This document shows positions 1 to 6,642 of a stretch of 11,110 nucleotides of DNA, one piece after another. The first letter of the stretch is position 1, and each line of letters opens with the position of its first letter. This DNA is from Gammaproteobacteria bacterium. GTDB taxonomy: Bacteria > Pseudomonadota > Gammaproteobacteria > UBA4575. Location of the stretch: the NCBI GenBank assembly GCA_028281205.1, contig JANQKJ010000230.1, forward strand, positions 1-11,110, in the 5' to 3' direction. The translations under genes were made by a program, and so were the position numbers. The notes under the pieces were generated by a model. It had not been told where the DNA came from and did no database searches. It was given only the letters and a program-made list of their open reading frames with translations.

Positions 1-668
1 CGATTTAAGTCTCTGCGGTCAGATAAATAGCGGGAGGAGCGTTGGAAGCCTTGCAAATTAACAATCGGCACACCTATCAGTGTGCCGGCAAGCTTGCTGG
101 GATCTATGTCGTACATAACTCGGCGTACCACTTCTATGCCATTTAGTTCGTCACCATGAATTGCACTGGTTATACACACACTTGGACCTGGCTTGGCGCC
201 ATGAATAACCAATACTGGTGTCGGCAAGGCTAAACCGGAAATAGTAATTTGGGGTGACCATGCTAAGCGTGTGGAGGAACCCTGTGGTACTTCTGCGCCT
301 AATATAATTAGTTTTTGTGTGCTTGTGATGTCTTGACTGCTTTTTTGCTTGTCAGAGTCAGCCTGCGTTTGACTTTCTGGATCCGTAATAGTTGTTTGGT
401 TTTTATTAGTTGTAATGCCGCTATCATTGTCTGCATGATCATCGCTGCTTGTTTTCGGTTCAATGACTGGTTCTGGTAGAGGCGCAACTTCTTTTAAGTC
501 AAGGTTAGGTGCAATAGTGGGTGCGTCAGTTGTTTGTGCTTCAACAGGCACTTGCTCTGCAGTCGGTGTTTCTTGTTCTGCGATTGTGTACCCTATGCTG
601 GATGCTAGTGCCAGTATTAAAATGCAGGTAACTAAACGTATGCAACAAAAAAATTTTTCTAGCAGCAT
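1..668 (-). CDS. Exported succinylglutamate desuccinylase/aspartoacylase-family zinc hydrolase (N-terminal part, runs off the left edge)
   Basis: The N-terminal 222 residues of a zinc-dependent amide hydrolase are visible; the C-terminus lies outside the window. Residues 1-11 are a short charged/aromatic head and about 12-30 a hydrophobic segment, so a signal peptide or membrane anchor is likely and the enzyme probably acts in the periplasm. Residues 31-118 are a low-complexity linker rich in Thr, Glu, Gln, Pro and Asp. The catalytic domain begins near 119 and contains AIHGDELNGIE, in which H171 and E174 are the expected first two zinc ligands, followed by RYLSDRRDLN at 213-222, which fits the family's RDLNR substrate-binding motif. 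The family removes acyl groups from amino acids or trims carboxy-terminal residues; the substrate here is unknown. It starts 10 bases after the ATP-grasp gene and has no clear Shine-Dalgarno, so it is probably the last visible gene of that operon. The family call is firm and the substrate is not inferable. Confidence 0.88.
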   Translation of the reverse strand, partial: MLLEKFFCCIRLVTCILILALASSIGYTIAEQETPTAEQVPVEAQTTDAPTIAPNLDLKEVAPLPEPVIEPKTSSDDHADNDSGITTNKNQTTITDPESQTQADSDKQKSSQDITSTQKLIILGAEVPQGSSTRLAWSPQITISGLALPTPVLVIHGAKPGPSVCITSAIHGDELNGIEVVRRVMYDIDPSKLAGTLIGVPIVNLQGFQRSSRYLSDRRDLN

Positions 669-678
669 ATTTATAAAG

Positions 679-1626
679 TTAGTTTTTAATTAGTGACCGG
701 GTTAGATCAATGCGTTGCATTATATCTTTAGGTATTTTATCGAGTTGGTCTATTTTTTCTAAGTTAATTTTTAAGCCCTGTTGATTAGCTAACTGAACAT
801 TTAGTCCGGGACGCGCATTGAGTTCCAGCATTAACGGCCCAAGCTCGCTATCTAAGACCATATCGACACCTAAATAGCCCAGCCCTACAGTGTCAGCACA
901 TTTGATAGCAATCATGAGAATTTTTTCCCACTGAGGTATTTCCAAGTTATTTATAGTATGGCTGGTGTCAGGGTGCATGGTAGTAATGTGATTACCAGTC
1001 ACCGCATAGGTAGTTTTGCCGCTAGCTAAATTAATACCGACACCAATTGCTCCTTGATGGAGGTTGGCCTTGCCACCTGATTTGCTGGTGGGGAGTCGGA
1101 TCATGGCTGCAACAGGTACGCCTTTGAATACAATAATGCGGATATCAGGCACGCCTTTAAAACTTACGTTATTAAATACTGGATCAAATTTAACGCGATA
1201 TTCTAAAAATGCTTTATCTGGTAATCCGCCTAAGCTATACATGCCTGACAAAATGTTGGACACATAATGCTTAATAAAATTAAGGCTAATTAAATCCCCG
1301 CCAGCAGTTTTGTAAAACTTCCCAATTCTGTCACCTAAAACTAATATGCCGTTACCGCCGCTACCATGGGCTGGTTTGATGACAACTTGATGATATTTGT
1401 TTAATAACGACTCAAGTGTATTTAGTTCATGATCGAAGGTAATAGTGGCATAAAGCCTTGGCACTTCTATGCCCGCTTTTATAGCCAAACTTTTAGTTGT
1501 TAATTTATCATCGACTAAAGGATAAAGATGACGCGGGTTGTAACGCATAATAAAGTCAGTATTGCGCTGATTAATACCTAGCACACCTTGTTTACGCAAT
1601 GTATTTGGATGTACAAAACCAATCAT
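679..1626 (-). CDS. RimK-like ATP-grasp ligase (alpha-L-glutamate ligase-like protein)
   Basis: This 315-residue protein has no signal peptide and should be cytoplasmic. It has the features of ATP-grasp amide or peptide ligases: GVLGINQRN (15-22) and YPLVDDK (35-41) typical of the RimK-related subfamily, a Gly-rich nucleotide-binding loop at 82-94 (VIKPAHGSGGNGI, K84), PDIRIIVFKG (160-169), GGKANLHQGAIGVGI (184-198), D255 in GVDMVLD, and LELNARPGLN (267-276) supplying E268 and N270 as probable Mg-ATP ligands. The family couples ATP hydrolysis to ligation of an amino group to a carboxylate through an acyl-phosphate. The substrate is unknown; glutamate is only implied by the family name. Its ATG overlaps the stop of the upstream transglutaminase-like gene as ATGA and no Shine-Dalgarno precedes it, so translation is probably coupled. 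The stop is followed 10 bases later by the deacylase gene. Confidence 0.92.
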   Translation of the reverse strand: MIGFVHPNTLRKQGVLGINQRNTDFIMRYNPRHLYPLVDDKLTTKSLAIKAGIEVPRLYATITFDHELNTLESLLNKYHQVVIKPAHGSGGNGILVLGDRIGKFYKTAGGDLISLNFIKHYVSNILSGMYSLGGLPDKAFLEYRVKFDPVFNNVSFKGVPDIRIIVFKGVPVAAMIRLPTSKSGGKANLHQGAIGVGINLASGKTTYAVTGNHITTMHPDTSHTINNLEIPQWEKILMIAIKCADTVGLGYLGVDMVLDSELGPLMLELNARPGLNVQLANQQGLKINLEKIDQLDKIPKDIMQRIDLTRSLIKN

Positions 1627-3158
1627 GAGCGAGATTGATTGTTAATGTGTATTTCTTTGAAGCGAATTAGCTCGCTTAGGCGGTAGCCTGTATAGCGACC
1701 CATGAGTAAGCAAACGCCTAGTATCACCAGCAACCACTCAGGGAATACAAACATTAAATAAGATAAGTGTTCGCTGGTCATAAGCAAGTAGCCGAAACTG
1801 GCAACAATCAGACTACCAAAGCCTTGGAATAAGGCAGCTTGCGCGCCATTTTCTTCCCATGCAATCGACATGCGCTCAATTGTCATAGCTAAAATCACCA
1901 TCGGGAACAGTGATACAGAAAGTAATCTGTCTACGCCTAGTCGACTGGTAATTAAGCTAATCGCTAGCATGAGTATAACAACCACCACTAGTATGGCAGC
2001 CAATCTTGGTATTAGTAGTAAGCGCAAGTGTTCTAAATAGAAACGAATTAATAAACCGATTAATACAATGCCGGTAAATAAAATAATACCCCAAAGCAAC
2101 TGTGTTTCGCGAAAAGCTACCGCTATTAATATTGGCATAAATGTGCCAAAAGTTTGTATGCCAACTAATGTACGCATAAACACTACAAGTAGTGCGCCCA
2201 GTGGTATCATCAACAACAATTTATAAGTGTTTTGACTTTGTACGGGTAAAGCCGAAAGTGTAAGTTTGGCAAGCATAGAGCCATTTTGTTTTGCATTTTG
2301 TTTAGCTACGTCGAGCAACTCTATATATGATTTGGTGACAGAAAATTGTAACTCCGCATTGTTGGCGTTTTGTAAATTATAAAAAGGTGCATCACCTATT
2401 TTCCAAACTAAGTGGTTAGCTGGAATGCCAGCATTGCCATTGCTTGGGTCGAATGTCAGCCATTCATTACCATTGTAGGCTTGGATCAATACACGAGGAT
2501 GTGCATTATTTGTTGCATCTGTTAAAGCTATTACCCAAAGTTTACGGGTAGGAATATGCGCAACTGATAGTAGTTTGATAACTAAGTTTGCAATCTCTTG
2601 GTTGGAGTCTGCCAGACCACGGATCAGTGAAATGTTTTCATTCGCGTCGGAAGACTTAAGTTGGTTGATTAATTCATAAGTAAATGTGTAGGTATCAGCA
2701 GATTGGCTGCGAACGTCTTCAATGATTTTATCTACTGCGGTTGCATAAGGTTCTGCAAAATAAGGTGCCTCAGGGTAATTGGGAACAGTTGCCCATTTTG
2801 GTTTTGCGCTGGTTTTGGTGACTGTAGTTCGATAATAAAGAGTTTGTCTGCCTTGCGCTTTCCTGATGGCCCAATTTGCGGTTTTGCTATCGTTGTTATT
2901 TTTGACATTAAGACCAAACTTGCCGGAAATAAAATACTCTTCAAGTTGGCTATAGCCAGGGGTTGTATCTGGAATGTCTAACGTAGCTTTAATGTTACGT
3001 TTGTTGGCATCAAAGCTGAGTCGTGCTTGTACTGTCCATACTTCAGTTTCTTTGTCAGCGCTTAAAGGGAAGTCTAGTTGAATACTTTTATGTAAAAAAA
3101 TCGCCAGACCAATGACGATAAAAACAATAGACCAAAATACAACGGGCGCTTTATGCAT
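1623..3158 (-). CDS. Inactive transglutaminase-like domain fused to seven transmembrane helices
   Basis: This 511-residue protein has one N-terminal helix (about 7-24), a large extracytoplasmic domain (about 30-310) and a C-terminal membrane domain with about seven hydrophobic segments (roughly 312-328, 336-350, 353-372, 385-404, 412-427, 441-460, 467-486). The soluble part carries a transglutaminase-like region near 180-240: HIPTRKLWVI (201-210), H220, and EWLTFDPSNG (232-241). Where the nucleophilic cysteine should be there is ADSNQE (183-188), and the only cysteine in the protein is C483 in the last helix. It therefore cannot use a Cys-His-Asp mechanism and probably binds a peptide or presents a substrate. 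This domain order matches the Transglut_i_TM/7TM_transglut families, which recur beside RimK-like ligases and RimB-like proteases. It lies 25 bases after the retropepsin gene. Its biochemical role is unknown. Confidence 0.9.
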   Translation of the reverse strand: MHKAPVVFWSIVFIVIGLAIFLHKSIQLDFPLSADKETEVWTVQARLSFDANKRNIKATLDIPDTTPGYSQLEEYFISGKFGLNVKNNNDSKTANWAIRKAQGRQTLYYRTTVTKTSAKPKWATVPNYPEAPYFAEPYATAVDKIIEDVRSQSADTYTFTYELINQLKSSDANENISLIRGLADSNQEIANLVIKLLSVAHIPTRKLWVIALTDATNNAHPRVLIQAYNGNEWLTFDPSNGNAGIPANHLVWKIGDAPFYNLQNANNAELQFSVTKSYIELLDVAKQNAKQNGSMLAKLTLSALPVQSQNTYKLLLMIPLGALLVVFMRTLVGIQTFGTFMPILIAVAFRETQLLWGIILFTGIVLIGLLIRFYLEHLRLLLIPRLAAILVVVVILMLAISLITSRLGVDRLLSVSLFPMVILAMTIERMSIAWEENGAQAALFQGFGSLIVASFGYLLMTSEHLSYLMFVFPEWLLVILGVCLLMGRYTGYRLSELIRFKEIHINNQSRS

Positions 3159-3184
3159 AAAGTTAATATGTTTTTGAAATGGTA

Positions 3185-3709
3185 TTAAACGTCAGTTGAG
3201 CAAGCAGATAAGGTTAAAAAAGTTTTATCCGCATCAACAATAGCAGTGTATTTGAGGAATTGCCTGCCAAGCAACACACTATAGATATATTCGTTTCTGT
3301 CTGCGAGTGTAAATTCAGTAATGTATTTGCGGCCATTAAAGCAGATGTCTAATTCAACTACATAACGTTTATCGTGGTTGCCATCATGATTTTTTATATT
3401 GGCTTTTCGTGCGCGTGGTTTTTCTAAAGTAAGCTGGTGTTTGTTACCTTTACTGTCATTAAGCTGCAATGTAAATCGGGCCCACCTTTTACCATCTTTT
3501 TTAAACGCCTCGATATCGGTTGCATAGATTGAGGAAGTTTTGGCGCCGGTATCTAGCTTGGCTTTAATATCATAGGGTTGATTTTCAATACGCACTTTTT
3601 CAACCCAACCTGCGATAACACGTGCCGGTTGCTTAGCTTGTATTAATGGTACATATGCAATGTAACAGGCCAGGATGGATGCAATGAATTTAGTTTTTGT
3701 TATTTTCAC
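3185..3709 (-). CDS. Exported retropepsin-like 'ATP-dependent zinc protease' (RimB type)
   Basis: This 174-residue protein has a signal peptide (KITKTK head, hydrophobic 8-22, probable cleavage after the Ala of LIQA at 25) and should be periplasmic. The mature domain has the single-domain aspartyl protease signature KLDTGAKTSS (51-60), with D53-T54-G55 as the expected catalytic triplet contributed by each monomer of a dimer. Further on are YVVELDICFNGR and SVLLGRQFL, the latter matching the hydrophobic-Gly motif of retropepsins. The 'ATP-dependent zinc protease' name is historical; the sequence shows an aspartyl-protease motif and no zinc motif. The start codon is GTG: no ATG occurs before the conserved domain, an in-frame stop lies 12 codons or fewer upstream, and starting at GTG gives a well-formed signal peptide. 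It is the first gene of the four-gene cluster, with a candidate promoter just upstream. Confidence 0.9.
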   Translation of the reverse strand: MKITKTKFIASILACYIAYVPLIQAKQPARVIAGWVEKVRIENQPYDIKAKLDTGAKTSSIYATDIEAFKKDGKRWARFTLQLNDSKGNKHQLTLEKPRARKANIKNHDGNHDKRYVVELDICFNGRKYITEFTLADRNEYIYSVLLGRQFLKYTAIVDADKTFLTLSACSTDV

Positions 3710-3739
3710 GCCGATGTGTCTATCTCAATGAAGAGTTTT

Positions 3740-3769
3740 ATTTTAATCTGATAGGGCTTTTGACCTCAA
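3740..3769 (-). promoter_or_regulatory. Candidate sigma70-type promoter for the retropepsin/transglutaminase/ligase operon
   Basis: Reading the minus strand, a TTGAGG -35 element (3764-3769) and a TAAAAT -10 element (3740-3745) are separated by 18 bases. They match the TTGACA and TATAAT consensus at 4 and 5 of 6 positions. Transcription would start near 3733, giving a leader of about 24 bases before the GTG start at 3709. It lies in the 162-base spacer after the DegS-like gene, in which I see no convincing terminator, so read-through from that gene is also possible. This is inference from sequence match only. Confidence 0.35.
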
Positions 3770-3871
3770 AGCAATAGATTAGTTTGCGATCTTAGTAGTG
3801 TTGAGGGATATACGGTGTCAGTTAAGTGTTAAAAAGACGTTTGCTAACAATAGTTGCCCAACTAAATATGT

Positions 3872-5023
3872 TTAATAAGTCAGTGAACCATAAATGGGTC
3901 GCTGGCCAACCTCAACGGTCCATTCGCTTAGTTCACCATTACGGATACCTTTAACAGTTAAAGTTTCTTGTGGACTAACGCGTATAACTTCATTAAGTAC
4001 CTGCTTTTCTTCACTAATAATCTGATCATTCATAGAGATAATAATATCGCCAGGATATAAACCAGCAGAATAGGCGGGGCCTCCACGTACAATTCCAGAA
4101 ACCAGTACGCCACCCACTTCTGTGAGACCAAATGATTCAGATAACTGCGGAGAAATGTTTTGCACGCGAATACCAACCCAGCCACGTAACACGCGCCCAT
4201 ATTTAATCATATGGGACATGACTTGTTGTGCAAGGCCTATCGGTATAGCGAATCCTATGCCCACCGAGTTACCATTTTTAGATGAAGTAATGGTGTTGAT
4301 ACCGATCAGTTCACCGCGTGCATTAACTAATGCGCCACCTGAGTTACCGGGATTAATCGCCGCATCTGTTTGTATGTAATTTTCAAACACATTAATACCT
4401 AACTGATTACGACCAGTAGCGCTAATAATTCCTTGCGATACTGTTTGTCCAAGGCCAAATGGATTACCAATAGCCAATACCACGTCACCAACGGCTAATG
4501 GATTATCAGTGCCAAAGGCAATACTTGGAACATTGTTAGTATGTATTTGTAATACTGCTAGGTCTGTTTCCGGATCAGCACCGACAACACTGGCTGTCAA
4601 TTGTCGGCCATCGCGTAAAAATACTTCTATTTCTTCAGCATTTTCAATCACATGGTTGTTGGTTAGAATATGTCCCTCTGGGGTGACAATGACACCAGAG
4701 CCCAAGCTCGTGACAGTGCGATCTATATTTCTACCGTACATGTTTCTTAACATGCGTTCTAGCTGGGGGTTGTTGGTAGTGAATCTTCTTGGTCCGGCGG
4801 CTAGTTTTTTGGTGTAAATATTGACTACTGCTGGTGCTGCGCGTGAGACAGCATCAGCATAAGAAAAAGGATTGGATTGACTGTTGACTGCAGCGCTATT
4901 AGTAGTGTCCTTGTTAGCCGTTTGCAGCCATGTAGTAGGTAAAATAAAAATTAATATGGCTGCAGCAATAATTCCAACTGCTGCTGATTGAGCTAAAAAT
5001 GAGAGTAATTTACGTGGCACCAT
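3872..5023 (-). CDS. degS: DegS/AlgW-type periplasmic trypsin-like serine protease with one PDZ domain
   Basis: This 383-residue protein is anchored by an N-terminal hydrophobic helix (about 11-30) and faces the periplasm. The trypsin-like domain spans about 55-265 and has an intact triad: H124 in LTNNHVIENA, D154 in DPETDLAVL, and S228 in NPGNSGGALV. A single PDZ domain follows (about 279-373, including GVLVSGIVRGGPAYSAGL). One transmembrane anchor plus one PDZ domain is the layout of DegS and AlgW, which cut anti-sigma factor RseA/MucA to start the sigmaE envelope-stress response. DegP and DegQ have two PDZ domains and a cleaved signal peptide. The substrate in this organism is inferred. 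The gene is divergent from the Nif3-family gene, and the following gene on its strand is the retropepsin operon 162 bases away. A simple HtrA-type quality-control protease is the alternative. Confidence 0.92.
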   Translation of the reverse strand: MVPRKLLSFLAQSAAVGIIAAAILIFILPTTWLQTANKDTTNSAAVNSQSNPFSYADAVSRAAPAVVNIYTKKLAAGPRRFTTNNPQLERMLRNMYGRNIDRTVTSLGSGVIVTPEGHILTNNHVIENAEEIEVFLRDGRQLTASVVGADPETDLAVLQIHTNNVPSIAFGTDNPLAVGDVVLAIGNPFGLGQTVSQGIISATGRNQLGINVFENYIQTDAAINPGNSGGALVNARGELIGINTITSSKNGNSVGIGFAIPIGLAQQVMSHMIKYGRVLRGWVGIRVQNISPQLSESFGLTEVGGVLVSGIVRGGPAYSAGLYPGDIIISMNDQIISEEKQVLNEVIRVSPQETLTVKGIRNGELSEWTVEVGQRPIYGSLTY

Positions 5024-5051
5024 GAGGCGCTTACACTATCATGCGCTGTGC

Positions 5052-5080
5052 CTGACGTCAGCATATGACCCTGCTATTAT
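5052..5080 (+). promoter_or_regulatory. Candidate sigma70-type promoter for the Nif3-family gene, overlapped by a palindrome
   Basis: On the plus strand CTGACG (5052-5057) and TATTAT (5075-5080) are separated by exactly 17 bases and match the -35 and -10 consensus at 4 and 5 of 6 positions. The predicted start near 5087 would leave a leader of about 38 bases before the ATG at 5125. The perfect 10-bp palindrome CTGACGTCAG (5052-5061) covers the -35 element, so a regulator bound there could affect this gene and perhaps the divergent protease gene. No Shine-Dalgarno is obvious before the ATG. Confidence 0.4.
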
Positions 5081-5124
5081 TATGCATCGCAATATCACCT
5101 TTGAAACCTTTCCGATAATTCAAT

Positions 5125-5883
5125 ATGGCATTATTAAGTGACATCGTAAGCTATGCCGATGACTATTTACGTGTAGGTGAATTTTCCGACTATTGCCCTA
5201 ATGGTTTGCAGGTTGAAGGTCAGCTACAAGTGGATAAACTTGCATGTGCAGTTACCGCTAGTTTGGCGGTTGTTGAGCAAGCCATTGAATGGGGTGCACA
5301 ATGCATACTCGTACACCATGGTTATTTTTGGAAAAATGAACGCGCGACAGTGGTTGGAATGAAAAAAGCGCGCTTAAGAGCATTATTGTGTGCCGATGTA
5401 AGTCTGGTCGCATATCATTTGCCATTGGATGCGCATTCAGTGGTCGGGAATAATGCACAAATTGCTCAAAAATTAGGCATATCGGATTTACGACCTCTGC
5501 AGAAAACAAAAAAAACACCGATCGGTAATGTAGGAATGCTAACTACACCTACTAGAATTACAGAATTTGTTAACTTATGTGAGCAGGAATTGGACAGGCA
5601 AGCTATACATATTAATACAGGTGCTGAATATGTACAGAAAATTGCTCTCTGCACAGGCGGGGCGCAACATATGATTGAAGATGCAGTGGAACAGCAAGCT
5701 GACGTCTATCTGACTGGTGAGATTTCTGAGCAAACAGTACATATTGCCCGGGAATGTGGTTTGCACTTCATCGCTGCAGGGCACCATGCTACCGAACGCT
5801 ACGGTGCACAGGCCTTGGCGGCTCATCTGGCAGAAAAATTTGCTCTGGAGCAGCAGTTTTTTGATGAAATAAATCCTGCTTAA
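5125..5883 (+). CDS. Nif3/YbgI-family dinuclear metal centre protein
   Basis: This 252-residue cytoplasmic protein matches the Nif3-like family over its whole length and is close to the usual size of the E. coli YbgI form (about 247). Expected metal ligands are present: H64-H65 in ILVHHGYFW, H98 and D102 in YHLPLDAH, and H220 and E224 in AGHHATERYG. TGEISEQ (197-203) is another family signature. Family members form hexameric toroids with two metal ions per subunit. Some are annotated as GTP cyclohydrolase 1 type 2, but the physiological reaction is unsettled and I assign none. It is divergent from the DegS-like gene, a neighbourhood also seen in Pseudomonas, where algW sits beside a Nif3-family gene (recalled, not checked). 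I see no terminator before the petA leader. Confidence 0.93.
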   Translation: MALLSDIVSYADDYLRVGEFSDYCPNGLQVEGQLQVDKLACAVTASLAVVEQAIEWGAQCILVHHGYFWKNERATVVGMKKARLRALLCADVSLVAYHLPLDAHSVVGNNAQIAQKLGISDLRPLQKTKKTPIGNVGMLTTPTRITEFVNLCEQELDRQAIHINTGAEYVQKIALCTGGAQHMIEDAVEQQADVYLTGEISEQTVHIARECGLHFIAAGHHATERYGAQALAAHLAEKFALEQQFFDEINPA

Positions 5884-6042
5884 AAGGCGTAGAATACTGA
5901 TTTTGCCTTGACGTTTTTTACCAGTTACGCCATCCTACCGCGCTTTTAGGTGGCAGTGTATGATTCGCTACAGGGGAGATATATGTGGCGCGGGGAAGCT
6001 AGCTAATCGCGGGTTATTAGATAATCGATTAAGGAGAGTTAC
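5884..6042 (+). promoter_or_regulatory. petABC leader with candidate promoter, palindromes and ribosome binding site
   Basis: This 159-base spacer separates the Nif3-family gene from petA. A possible -35 element TTGACG (5908-5913) is followed after 17 bases by a poor -10, CATCCT (5931-5936). A better -10 match, TATGAT (5959-5964), lacks a good -35, so the true start is uncertain. Close to the gene are the palindromes AGCTAGCT (5997-6004) and TAATCGATTA (6022-6031), and a 5-base inverted repeat CTAAT/ATTAG (6003-6007 with 6016-6020). A strong Shine-Dalgarno, AAGGAGAG (6031-6038), precedes the petA ATG at 6043 and fixes that start. The palindromes may be chance or operator sequence. Confidence 0.4.
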
Positions 6043-6642
6043 ATGTCGGAGCACGTAATAGACACTGGCCGTCGAAAAATGCTGACAGTGAGTGCAAGTG
6101 TGGTCGGTGCTGTGGGCGCTGCTGTAGCAGTCGTACCATTTATATCCACAATGAATCCAAGTGCACGCGCACTTGCTTCTGGAGCACCCGTAGAAGTGGA
6201 TGTCAGCAAATTAGAGCCTGGCCAAAAGATCCAAGTGGAATGGCGCCGTAAGCCAGTCTGGATCGTGCGACGATCTGAAGAGATGGTATCTCTGCTAAGT
6301 AAAACAGAAGAAAAAGTGCGTGATCCAAATTCTGAGGTTTTAGAACAACAGCCAGAATTTGCACGTAATCAAACGCGTTCATTAACACCTGATGTGCTTG
6401 TGCTAGTAGGTATATGCACTCATTTAGGTTGTTCTCCAACATTCAGACCAGAATTAGCACCCGAAGATTTAGGTCCCGACTGGGTAGGTGGATTCTACTG
6501 CCCTTGTCATGGATCGTTTTTCGATATGGCAGGGCGTGTATATAAAAATGTTCCAGCAAACAAAAATCTTGAAGTACCACCATACAAATTTATAAGTGAA
6601 AACTTGCTCCTTGTGGGTGAGCTTGACGAAGGAGCGGCATAG
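6043..6642 (+). CDS. petA: Ubiquinol-cytochrome c reductase Rieske iron-sulfur subunit
   Basis: This 199-residue protein is the Rieske subunit of the cytochrome bc1 complex. It takes one electron from ubiquinol at the Qo site of cytochrome b and passes it to cytochrome c1. The N-terminus has a Tat-type motif, GRRKMLT (9-15), before a hydrophobic segment (about 16-35) that normally stays as the membrane anchor. The head domain holds both cluster motifs: CTHLGC (125-130) and CPCHGS (153-158). C125, H127, C153 and H156 should bind the 2Fe-2S cluster, and C130 and C155 should form the stabilising disulfide. Length is normal for the bacterial family. It is the first gene of petABC; its stop codon directly abuts the petB start. 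Confidence 0.97.
   Translation: MSEHVIDTGRRKMLTVSASVVGAVGAAVAVVPFISTMNPSARALASGAPVEVDVSKLEPGQKIQVEWRRKPVWIVRRSEEMVSLLSKTEEKVRDPNSEVLEQQPEFARNQTRSLTPDVLVLVGICTHLGCSPTFRPELAPEDLGPDWVGGFYCPCHGSFFDMAGRVYKNVPANKNLEVPPYKFISENLLLVGELDEGAA
6628..6634 (+). promoter_or_regulatory. petB ribosome binding site inside the petA 3' end
   Basis: GAAGGAG at these positions lies within the last codons of petA and is 8 bases before the petB ATG at 6643. Because petA ends at 6642, terminating ribosomes would be placed directly at the petB start, consistent with coupled translation of the two subunits. Confidence 0.75.

Noticed and set aside
463..693. Plus-strand open frame over the deacylase gene
   Set aside because: It is antisense to the signal peptide and linker of the minus-strand deacylase, is low in complexity, and matches no family I recognise.
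2703..2981. Open frames on both strands inside the transglutaminase-like gene
   Set aside because: They are shadows of the real coding frame, with no ribosome sites and no recognisable domains.
5258..5826. Minus-strand open frames inside the Nif3-family gene
   Set aside because: The plus-strand frame has all expected metal ligands over its full length; the antisense frames show no family features.
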